From Psychrobacter immobilis (GTDB taxonomy: Bacteria; Pseudomonadota; Gammaproteobacteria; Pseudomonadales; Moraxellaceae): a stretch of 64,000 nucleotides of DNA. Each line of letters begins with the position of its first letter. Within the stretch, counting starts at the first letter, position 1. Below the pieces are notes generated by a model. It worked only from the letters and a program-made list of their open reading frames with translations. It was not told where the DNA came from and did no database searches. Below are positions 57,573-64,000 of the stretch, piece after piece. Made by a program: the position numbers and the translations under genes. Location of the stretch: the NCBI RefSeq assembly GCF_904846065.1, contig NZ_CAJGZV010000001.1:744001-808000 (forward strand), read 5' to 3'.

Positions 57573-57703
57573 GAAAAATTCTGCTGACAACCAATAAGAT
57601 TTTAGCGCTGGTGTTTATTAATCCTGACTAACTAATGTTAATGCACTAAAAGGCAGCAGTTTTCGGTAGTAGGCAGATAAATTCAGATATAAAGAGAGTA
57701 GCG

Positions 57704-58369
57704 ATGGATATTATTTTAGCTTCTGGTTCGCCGCGCCGTCGTGAGCTGTTAGAAAGAGCACAACTAGAATTTAGCACATTGAGTGTAGATGTTGATGAAA
57801 CAAAGCATGATGATGAGTCACCCACAGACTATATCGAGCGCATGGTCGCCACTAAAGCTGAGGCTGCCATACAGCAACTAGCATCACGCTTGAAAACGGA
57901 TAAAAGCTGTTTTTCTGACTCACTTATCATTTTAACGTCTGATACCATCGGTGTGCTGGCAGATGGTCAAACAGTGCTGGTCAAGCCAGTCGATCGTGAG
58001 CACGCTTATAGCATGTGGCAACGGATGTCTGATAATGTCCATGAAGTATGGACAGCGGTTCAAGCAACTTATATATCATTATCTTCTAAAGTGGCTAACA
58101 GCTCAACTCATGAGCCAGTATTTCAAATCATTAATCAGCAACGAATCACTGAGCGTACCGAAGTGACCTTTATAGCGCTCACTGCGGAGATGATGAGTAA
58201 CTATTGGGAAAGTGGTGAGCCTGCTGATAAAGCGGGTGGTTATGGTATACAAGGTTTGGGTGCTATTTGGGTCAGCCGTATCAATGGTAGCTATACCAAT
58301 GTCGTGGGTTTACCACTTCCACAAACGCTGGCGTTAATTAAAAACGTCACAGATATTAGTGTCAAGTAA
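57704..58369 (+). CDS. maf: Maf-family nucleotide pyrophosphatase
   Basis: 221 residues. N-terminal loop ILASGSPRRRELL, then VDVDETKHDDESP, a SDTIGVLADG strand (in place of the usual SDT-V-hydrophobic motif), KPVDREHAYSMWQRMSD, and the C-terminal GEPADKAGGYGIQGLGAIWV. Maf enzymes hydrolyse dTTP/UTP or modified nucleotides. It sits between mreD and rng, as in many gammaproteobacteria. A ~20-residue Ser-rich insertion lies in the middle. Confidence 0.93.
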   Translation: MDIILASGSPRRRELLERAQLEFSTLSVDVDETKHDDESPTDYIERMVATKAEAAIQQLASRLKTDKSCFSDSLIILTSDTIGVLADGQTVLVKPVDREHAYSMWQRMSDNVHEVWTAVQATYISLSSKVANSSTHEPVFQIINQQRITERTEVTFIALTAEMMSNYWESGEPADKAGGYGIQGLGAIWVSRINGSYTNVVGLPLPQTLALIKNVTDISVK

Positions 58370-58547
58370 AATACGAGACAGACCCTGATGGAGATTATTT
58401 GTCTCTCAGAGATTGGTTGTCACTCTAACCTGCTGCACATAATAACACGCGAGAGTAATGGGCGAGAGCCAGCTGCATTTGTTACACTATAAAGATAATA
58501 GACGATGAACGTCTAACAAGAAAGCTGAGAGATAAGAGAAAAACATT

Positions 58548-60158
58548 ATGTCCGAAGAGCTGCTGATTAATATTAGTCCAATGGAATCCCGTGTCGCAGT
58601 CTTAGACAATGGCATCTTGGGCGAAATTTATATTGAACGTCATCATAAATTGGGTCTGGTCGGCAATATCTATCTGGGTACAGTCGTACGCGTTTTACCT
58701 GGTATGCAGGCAGCATTCGTTGATATCGGGCAGTCGCGGACAGCATTTTTACATGTCAATGATATGCAGCGTGAGCCGCGTCCAGTAGCAGAAAATAAAA
58801 GTAAAGCGGCTGACAATAGCGATAAAAACTCGGATAGCAATATAGAAGATGCTGTGGTAGAAAATGGTACTGATAACTTGGCTGTCACGCCACCGGTGAT
58901 TAGTATACAAAATACCGAAGTCATCCCTGTTTCTAAAACGTTGATTCAACATCGCTTGCATGAAAGCCAACGTATTTTAGTGCAAGTGACCAAAGATCAG
59001 TTGGGCAGTAAAGGCGCTCGCTTGACCACCAATATATCCTTGCCATCTCGCTATTTGGTGTATCTGCCCTCAAGCGAACACATTGGTATCTCTCAGCGCA
59101 TTGATGGCGAAGAAGAGCGCACTCGTTTGAAGACTGAGCTTAGTAGCCTGATGCAAACGGTCAATCTAAAAGGCGGTCTCATCGCTCGTACCGCTGCTGA
59201 ACGTGTCCCTGTCGATAAGCTTGAAGAAGACATTTATTATCTATTGCAACTGTGGCGTACCATCTGCGCGCGTCGCCAAGAGATGAAACAACATCAAAGT
59301 TCTGAGCTTATTTATCAAGAGCTATCATTACCGCTGCGTTCTATCCGTGATTTGGTACACGCGGATACCGAGAAAGTCATCATTGATAATGCACAAATTT
59401 ACGAACAAGTCAGATCCTTTGCCAAAGAGTTTGTACCTTTTGTCTATGACCGCATTGTCCATTATACCGCTGAGCCATCCTTGTTTGATGTCCATCGTGT
59501 CGAAGATGATTTGCGTGATGCTTTAAAACGCCGCGTAGATTTAAAATCAGGTGGCTATCTCATTATCGACCAAACAGAAGCGATGACCACAATCGATGTC
59601 AATACAGGATCATTCGTAGGCGGGCGTTCGTTAGAAGATACGGTTTATAAAACCAATCTTGAGGCAACTCATGCAATCGCCCGTCAGCTGCGTTTGCGTA
59701 ATCTAGGCGGTATTATCATCCTAGACTTTATTGACATGCTTGAACAGCAGCATAAAGATGATGTGTTAGAGAGTCTGCAATCACAGCTAGTACAAGACTA
59801 TGCCAAAACTAAGATTACTCAGGTCAGTGAGCTTGGGTTAGTAGAGATGACGCGTAAACGTACGCGTGAGTCGCTCGGACAGCAGCTATGTGAGCCATGC
59901 TCGACCTGTCAAGGACGCGGCTTTGTTAAAACGGCTGAGACAGTGTGCTTTGAGATATTCCGTGAAATCATGCGTTGTGCTCGTACTTATAACTCTCCCA
60001 AGAAATTTACGGTCGTTGCCCATGCTGCAGTGATTGATTTACTTCTCACTTCAGAGTCAGACACGGTGGCAGATTTAGAGTATTTACTTGGTAGAGTGAT
60101 TACCTTTGATGTCGAAAATCTCTATACTCAAGAGCAATATGACATTGTTTTGGATTGA
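58548..60158 (+). CDS. rng: Ribonuclease G
   Basis: 536 residues, 47 more than E. coli RNase G. It starts MSEELLINISPMESRVAVLDN. The S1 domain (GNIYLGTVVRVLPGMQAAFVDIG) is interrupted by a ~45-residue acidic, Ser/Asn-rich insertion at about residues 75-120. The catalytic metal-binding Asp residues appear in TTIDVNTGSFVG and IIILDFIDM. The zinc-link Cys pair is CSTCQGRG. It processes 16S rRNA 5' ends and degrades mRNA. Long C-terminal scaffold of RNase E is absent, so this is RNase G, not E. Confidence 0.94.
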   Translation: MSEELLINISPMESRVAVLDNGILGEIYIERHHKLGLVGNIYLGTVVRVLPGMQAAFVDIGQSRTAFLHVNDMQREPRPVAENKSKAADNSDKNSDSNIEDAVVENGTDNLAVTPPVISIQNTEVIPVSKTLIQHRLHESQRILVQVTKDQLGSKGARLTTNISLPSRYLVYLPSSEHIGISQRIDGEEERTRLKTELSSLMQTVNLKGGLIARTAAERVPVDKLEEDIYYLLQLWRTICARRQEMKQHQSSELIYQELSLPLRSIRDLVHADTEKVIIDNAQIYEQVRSFAKEFVPFVYDRIVHYTAEPSLFDVHRVEDDLRDALKRRVDLKSGGYLIIDQTEAMTTIDVNTGSFVGGRSLEDTVYKTNLEATHAIARQLRLRNLGGIIILDFIDMLEQQHKDDVLESLQSQLVQDYAKTKITQVSELGLVEMTRKRTRESLGQQLCEPCSTCQGRGFVKTAETVCFEIFREIMRCARTYNSPKKFTVVAHAAVIDLLLTSESDTVADLEYLLGRVITFDVENLYTQEQYDIVLD

Positions 60159-60254
60159 TGTTTCATAGTTTTAGATTAACAGTGCATAGTTACCAATTCA
60201 TATAAGCGTGATTATTAAGCACAGATACGGTTGTTTACATATTACTGTTTATAA

Positions 60255-60289
60255 AGGGTAATATCATAAGTCGCTACAGATATTACCCT
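60255..60289. other. Perfect inverted repeat after rng, touching the S10 promoter
   Basis: Arms AGGGTAATATC (60255-60265) and GATATTACCCT (60279-60289), 11 bp without mismatch, 13-nt loop. The right arm ends on the first base of the -35 box. It may be an rng terminator lacking a T tract or an operator. Confidence 0.6.
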
Positions 60290-60316
60290 TGCAATGACTG
60301 AAATACTATGTATAAT
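60289..60316 (+). promoter_or_regulatory. Promoter of the S10 ribosomal-protein operon
   Basis: -35 TTGCAA (60289-60294), 16-base spacer, -10 TATAAT (60311-60316). Transcription would start near 60323, giving a leader of about 275 bases. Confidence 0.75.
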
Positions 60317-60322
60317 ATACAC

Positions 60323-60599
60323 CACTGAATTATATATGCGCCGCCAATCAAACAGCGGGCGCTATGACAGCTAGAGCATCGTTTCTAGCACTATTTCATT
60401 ATGCCTTTGCTGACATCCTATAATGGAAGGGTCGGCGGGGCTTTAAACTATTTTGCTTTTGGCACGCTACAAGTTCGGATAAAGAACTCATTCTGGTTAA
60501 GAACAGAAGGCCGCTTTAAGTGAATATTTAACCAAACGGCTTTTGATCATATCTTTGCAAAGCAAAAATGACAAAAGCACATATTAGGAGCTTGCTGGC
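60323..60599 (+). promoter_or_regulatory. Structured leader of the S10 operon
   Basis: Contains a stem GCTAGA/TCTAGC (60370-60389). It also has two alternative stems that cannot form together as simple hairpins: GGTTAA (60495-60500) with TTAACC (60528-60533), and AAGGCCG (60507-60513) with CGGCTTT (60537-60543), the second followed by T residues. In E. coli the S10 leader is the site of L4 autoregulation. A similar role here is inferred. AGGAG (60587-60591) serves rpsJ. Confidence 0.5.
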
Positions 60600-60911
60600 A
60601 TGGCTAACCAGAGAATCCGTATCCGTCTTAAGTCTTTTGATCATCGTCTGATTGATCAATCTGCACAAGAGATTGTTGATACTGCAAAGCGCACCGGTGC
60701 GCAAGTTTGTGGTCCTGTACCGTTGCCGACTCGCATTGAGCGCTTCAACGTTCTAACTTCACCACACGTAAACAAAGACGCTCGTGATCAGTACGAAATC
60801 CGTACTCATAAGCGTATGGTTGACATCGTTCAACCTACCGACAAAACTGTGGATGCGCTAATGAAGCTTGACTTGGCGGCGGGTGTTGACGTTCAAATTG
60901 CTTTGGGTTAA
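60600..60911 (+). CDS. rpsJ: 30S ribosomal protein S10
   Basis: 103 residues, standard length. It starts [20 protein letters not shown], with the family segments [15 protein letters not shown] and [12 protein letters not shown]. First gene of the S10 operon; also the NusE factor in transcription antitermination. AGGAG ribosome binding site 8 bases before the ATG. Confidence 0.98.
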   Translation: MANQRIRIRLKSFDHRLIDQSAQEIVDTAKRTGAQVCGPVPLPTRIERFNVLTSPHVNKDARDQYEIRTHKRMVDIVQPTDKTVDALMKLDLAAGVDVQIALG

Positions 60912-60959
60912 TGCACATAAACACCCAACCCATTAATATAAGATATAAAGAGGTCTAAA

Positions 60960-61598
60960 ATGGCGATCGGTTTAGTCGGTAAAAAATGCGGCATGACCCG
61001 TGTCTTCACTGAAGCAGGCGCATCTATCCCTGTAACAGTGGTTGAGATCAGTGCTAATCGCATTACTCAAGTAAAAAATACTGATGTAGATGGCTATCAA
61101 GCCATCCAAGTTACCACAGGTACCCGTCGTGACAGCCGCGTAGCAGCAGCTCAAAAAGGTCACTTCGCTAAAGCTGGCGTTGCCGCTGGTCGTGGTGTTT
61201 GGGAATTTCGTGCCAATGATAGCGATCTTGAAGGTCGTGAAATTGGTGGTGAGATCCTAGCTGACTTGTTCGAACAAGGTCAGATGGTTGATGTCACAGG
61301 TAACAGTAAAGGTAAAGGCTTTCAAGGCGGCGTGAAGCGTCACAACTTCAGCATGCAAGATGCCACTCATGGTAACTCAGTATCTCACCGTGCCATTGGT
61401 TCAACTGGTCAAAACCAGTCACCAGGTAAAGTCTTCAAAGGCAAAAAAATGCCAGGTCAGATGGGTAACAAACGCGTTACCGTTCAGGGCCTAGAAGTGA
61501 TATCGGTTGATGTTGAAAAAGGGTTACTTGTCATCAAGGGTGCTATCCCAGGTGCCACCGGTGGCGATGTCATCGTACGTCCGTCAGTCAAAGCCTAA
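60960..61598 (+). CDS. rplC: 50S ribosomal protein L3
   Basis: 212 residues. Starts [16 protein letters not shown]; the conserved [13 protein letters not shown] and [20 protein letters not shown] segments are present. The latter loop includes the Gln that is methylated by PrmB in relatives. Early assembly protein near the peptidyl-transferase centre. 48 bases after rpsJ. Confidence 0.98.
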   Translation: MAIGLVGKKCGMTRVFTEAGASIPVTVVEISANRITQVKNTDVDGYQAIQVTTGTRRDSRVAAAQKGHFAKAGVAAGRGVWEFRANDSDLEGREIGGEILADLFEQGQMVDVTGNSKGKGFQGGVKRHNFSMQDATHGNSVSHRAIGSTGQNQSPGKVFKGKKMPGQMGNKRVTVQGLEVISVDVEKGLLVIKGAIPGATGGDVIVRPSVKA

Positions 61599-61612
61599 GC
61601 AAGGGGATTAAC

Positions 61613-62215
61613 GTGGATTTAAAAACAGTTACAGGGGCGGCAGTTGAGCTTTCTGATACGGCTTTCGGTCGTGAATTCAACGAAGCACTAGTGCATCAAG
61701 TCGTCACCGCATATCTTGCTGGTGCTCGTCAAGGTACACGCGCTCAAAAAACCCGTGCCGAAGTTTCTGGTGGTGGCATTAAGCCATGGCGCCAAAAAGG
61801 TACTGGTCGCGCTCGTGCAGGTTCTATTCGTAGCCCAATCTGGCGTGGGGGTGGTCGTGCATTCGCGGCTAAACCACAAGATTGGTCACAGAAAGTCAAC
61901 CGTAAAATGTATCGCGGTGCTATGCAGTGTATCTTAGCCGAATTGATTCGCCAAGAGCGTTTGATTTTGGTCGAAGAACTAAGCGTTTCTGGACCTAAGA
62001 CTAAAGAGTTGATTGCAAAGTTAGGTGAGTTAAATGCATCACGTGCATTAATCGTCACTAAAGAAGTTGACGAAAACTTATACTTAGCTGCTCGCAACAT
62101 CCCACATGTCAATGTACTTGATACAAGTGAAGTGGATCCAGTGAGCTTGATCGCTTTTGATAAAGTGATCATGACAGTCGAAGCTGCGAAACAATTTGAG
62201 GAAGCACTAGCATGA
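61613..62215 (+). CDS. rplD: 50S ribosomal protein L4
   Basis: 200 residues with a GTG start 14 bases after rplC; GGGG lies upstream. The extended loop [23 protein letters not shown] (written here only in part: [17 protein letters not shown]) is intact. In gammaproteobacteria L4 represses its own operon through the leader. The stop overlaps the rplW start (ATGA). Confidence 0.97.
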   Translation: MDLKTVTGAAVELSDTAFGREFNEALVHQVVTAYLAGARQGTRAQKTRAEVSGGGIKPWRQKGTGRARAGSIRSPIWRGGGRAFAAKPQDWSQKVNRKMYRGAMQCILAELIRQERLILVEELSVSGPKTKELIAKLGELNASRALIVTKEVDENLYLAARNIPHVNVLDTSEVDPVSLIAFDKVIMTVEAAKQFEEALA

Positions 62216-62562
62216 ATAACGCAAGACTTTATCAGATCCTAAGAGGACCTGTATTCTCAGAGAAATCTCAAATGCTTGGCGACTCACTTGGTGTGCAGGT
62301 ATTTAAAATTGACTCTAACGCTACTAAGCTTGAAGTCAAAAAAGCGGTTGAGATGATGTTTGAAGGTGTTGAAGTTTTAAAAGTAAACACTTTGAATGTT
62401 AAAGGTAAGACAAAGCGTTTTGGTAAAAGTATCGGCCGTCGTAATGACTACAAAAAAGCCTACGTTACCTTAAAAGCTGGTCAAGATGTACAAATGGCTG
62501 ATGCTGGTGAAGAGGTCGCGAATACGACTGCTTCTACTAGTGAAACAGCGAACAACGAATAA
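62212..62562 (+). CDS. rplW: 50S ribosomal protein L23
   Basis: 116 residues, about 16 more than E. coli L23. Core segments [31 protein letters not shown] and [13 protein letters not shown] are normal. The extra C-terminal ~22 residues are acidic and Thr/Ser/Asn-rich (from about [10 protein letters not shown]). L23 lies at the exit tunnel and docks trigger factor and SRP. Start overlaps rplD by four bases. Confidence 0.97.
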   Translation: MNNARLYQILRGPVFSEKSQMLGDSLGVQVFKIDSNATKLEVKKAVEMMFEGVEVLKVNTLNVKGKTKRFGKSIGRRNDYKKAYVTLKAGQDVQMADAGEEVANTTASTSETANNE

Positions 62563-62573
62563 GGATTACACTC

Positions 62574-63401
62574 ATGCCTATCGTAAAAGCAAAGCCAACA
62601 TCACCAGGCCGTCGTTTTGTTGAAAAAGTGGTGCATCCACACCTTTATAAAGGTCGTCCGTTTGCAGCGCTTCTCGAATCAAAAAGTAAAACTGGTGGTC
62701 GTAACAATAATGGTCGCATAACGACTCGTCATATTGGCGGTGGTCATAAGCAGCATTATCGTATTATCGATTTCAAACGTACTAAAGACAATATCCCAGC
62801 CACGGTAGAGCGTATTGAATACGATCCTAACCGTACTGCGCACATTGCTTTACTTAAGTACGCTGATGGCGAACGTCGCTATATCATTGCTGCTAAAAAA
62901 CAAGCAGTTGGCGATACAGTAATGTCAGGTGAGCTATCACCAATTCGTCCAGGTAACTGTTTACCGCTAAAAAACATCCCATTGGGTACTGTGATCCATA
63001 ATATCGAACTTAAAATCGGTAAAGGCGCACAGATGGCTCGTTCTGCGGGTGCTAGCGTTCAGTTGTTAGGTCGTGAAGGTATTTATGCTATTCTACGTAT
63101 GCGCTCTGGCGAAACTCGCCGTGTACACGTGAACTGCCGTGCCGTTATTGGTGAAGTTTCTAACACTGAAAACAACTTGAAATCACTTGGTAAAGCCGGT
63201 GCTTCACGTTGGCGTGGTGTTCGTCCTTCTGTTCGTGGTGTTGCTATGAACCCGGTTGATCACCCACATGGTGGTGGTGAAGGTCGTAATAAAGGTCGCC
63301 ATCCAACCAGCCCTTGGGGTCAGAAGTCTAAAGGACTTAAAACGCGTAGTAATAAGCGTACTGACAATATGATCATCCGCCGTCGCGCCAAGAAGAAATA
63401 A
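62574..63401 (+). CDS. rplB: 50S ribosomal protein L2
   Basis: 275 residues. [19 protein letters not shown] near the start and the conserved [18 protein letters not shown] near the C-terminus, including the histidine important for peptidyl transfer. Standard length; 11 bases after rplW. Confidence 0.98.
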   Translation: MPIVKAKPTSPGRRFVEKVVHPHLYKGRPFAALLESKSKTGGRNNNGRITTRHIGGGHKQHYRIIDFKRTKDNIPATVERIEYDPNRTAHIALLKYADGERRYIIAAKKQAVGDTVMSGELSPIRPGNCLPLKNIPLGTVIHNIELKIGKGAQMARSAGASVQLLGREGIYAILRMRSGETRRVHVNCRAVIGEVSNTENNLKSLGKAGASRWRGVRPSVRGVAMNPVDHPHGGGEGRNKGRHPTSPWGQKSKGLKTRSNKRTDNMIIRRRAKKK

Positions 63402-63413
63402 AGGAAGAATTTC

Positions 63414-63689
63414 ATGCCTCGTTCATTGAAAAAAGGTCCATTCATAGACGCGCATTTGTTTGCCAAAGTTGAGAATGCATTAGACACCAACTCACGCAAG
63501 CCAATTAAGACTTGGTCGCGCCGCTCGATGATCCTACCACAAATGGTTGGCTTAACCTTGTCTGTTCACAATGGCCGTACTCATGTACCGGTTATCGTGA
63601 GTGAACAGATGGTTGGTCATAAACTAGGTGAATTTGCCCCGACTCGTACGTATCGTGGTCATGGCATTGACAAAAAAGCTAAGAGATAA
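63414..63689 (+). CDS. rpsS: 30S ribosomal protein S19
   Basis: 91 residues. [15 protein letters not shown] at the start, then [20 protein letters not shown] and [15 protein letters not shown]. An AAGGAAG ribosome binding site precedes the ATG. 12 bases after rplB. Confidence 0.98.
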   Translation: MPRSLKKGPFIDAHLFAKVENALDTNSRKPIKTWSRRSMILPQMVGLTLSVHNGRTHVPVIVSEQMVGHKLGEFAPTRTYRGHGIDKKAKR

Positions 63690-63699
63690 GGTGCTTACC

Positions 63700-64000
63700 A
63701 TGGAAGTAACTGCAAAATTACGCGGTGCCGCCATATCGGCACAAAAAGTTAGACTCGTTGCCGATGAAGTTCGTGGCAAATCTATCGAGCGTGCTTTGGA
63801 TATCCTAACGTATAGTAATAAAAAAGGCGCTGTATTTGTTAAGAAATGTCTTAACTCAGCCATCGCCAATGCCGAACACAACAACGGTCTAGATATTGAT
63901 ACCCTTAAAGTATCAACCATCTACGTTGATGAAGGCATTACGCTAAAACGTATCCTACCACGTGCTAAAGGTCGCGCTGATCGTATCAGTAAGCGTACCT
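63700..64000 (+). CDS. rplV: 50S ribosomal protein L22, cut by the window end
   Basis: ATG at 63700, 10 bases after rpsS. The visible 100 codons read [20 protein letters not shown], then a [16 protein letters not shown] segment and [14 protein letters not shown], and run into [13 protein letters not shown] at the window edge, all typical of L22. About 10 residues are missing at the C-terminus. Confidence 0.95.
   Translation, partial: MEVTAKLRGAAISAQKVRLVADEVRGKSIERALDILTYSNKKGAVFVKKCLNSAIANAEHNNGLDIDTLKVSTIYVDEGITLKRILPRAKGRADRISKRT

Noticed and set aside
61688..62172. Minus-strand frames opposite rplD
   Set aside because: Shadow frames of a highly expressed ribosomal gene.

Overview
The window looks like a chromosome segment from a Psychrobacter-like gammaproteobacterium (Moraxellaceae). 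The basis is the protein relationships (DUF3686 ATPase, cobalamin MetH, GatCAB, GatA and QueF residue spacing), the gene order trpF-trpB-trpA-accD-folC-SPOR protein, mreBCD-maf-rng, the S10 ribosomal operon, and moderate AT richness. The genus is an inference; no rRNA is present to fix it.

Layout. 1-3416: the 3' part of a large AAA ATPase gene (its start lies outside the window) and two tandem DUF2256 zinc-ribbon genes. 3457-8126: an AT-rich defence island with a Gabija-type pair, intact gajA (OLD nuclease) and gajB (UvrD-like helicase). gajB is broken by a one-base frameshift and by a 912-bp IS630-family element. Removing the element plus one TA restores the frame. 8223-12011: metH. 12579-15229: three tandem fasciclin (FAS1) lipoproteins with four FAS1 domains. 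15587-17134: alanine/glycine:cation symporter, followed by about 1.2 kb without genes. 18331-20991: lemA and two TPM-domain genes. 21229-24790: adenine deaminase, Sir2 deacylase, a small membrane protein, tRNA-Arg(CCG) and a cytochrome c5. 25023-26788: an ABC-2 exporter pair. 26852-29434: three tandem paralogous secreted proteins of unknown function. 29498-34324: queF, an LprI-domain protein, proS, a DUF4230 protein and a tiny membrane protein. 34421-44410: phrB, then trpF, trpB, an unknown membrane gene, trpA, accD, folC and a LysM/SPOR protein. 44709-50459: DUF2726, DUF1853, two envelope proteins and a small secreted protein. 50595-54204: tRNA-Pro(GGG) and the gatCAB operon. 54847-60158: mreBCD, maf, rng. 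60289-64000: S10 promoter, structured leader and rpsJ-rplCDWB-rpsS-rplV (rplV cut by the window end).

Most of the window is ordinary housekeeping. The accessory content lies in the broken Gabija island, the FAS1 array, the three-paralogue secreted array and an AT-rich gene between trpB and trpA. I found no clear evidence for a wholly new multi-gene system. The best candidates for a second look are the inactivated gajB beside an intact gajA, the FAS1 mosaic, the unknown three-gene array and the S10 leader with mutually exclusive stems. All functional statements come from motif recognition by eye; no database search was run.
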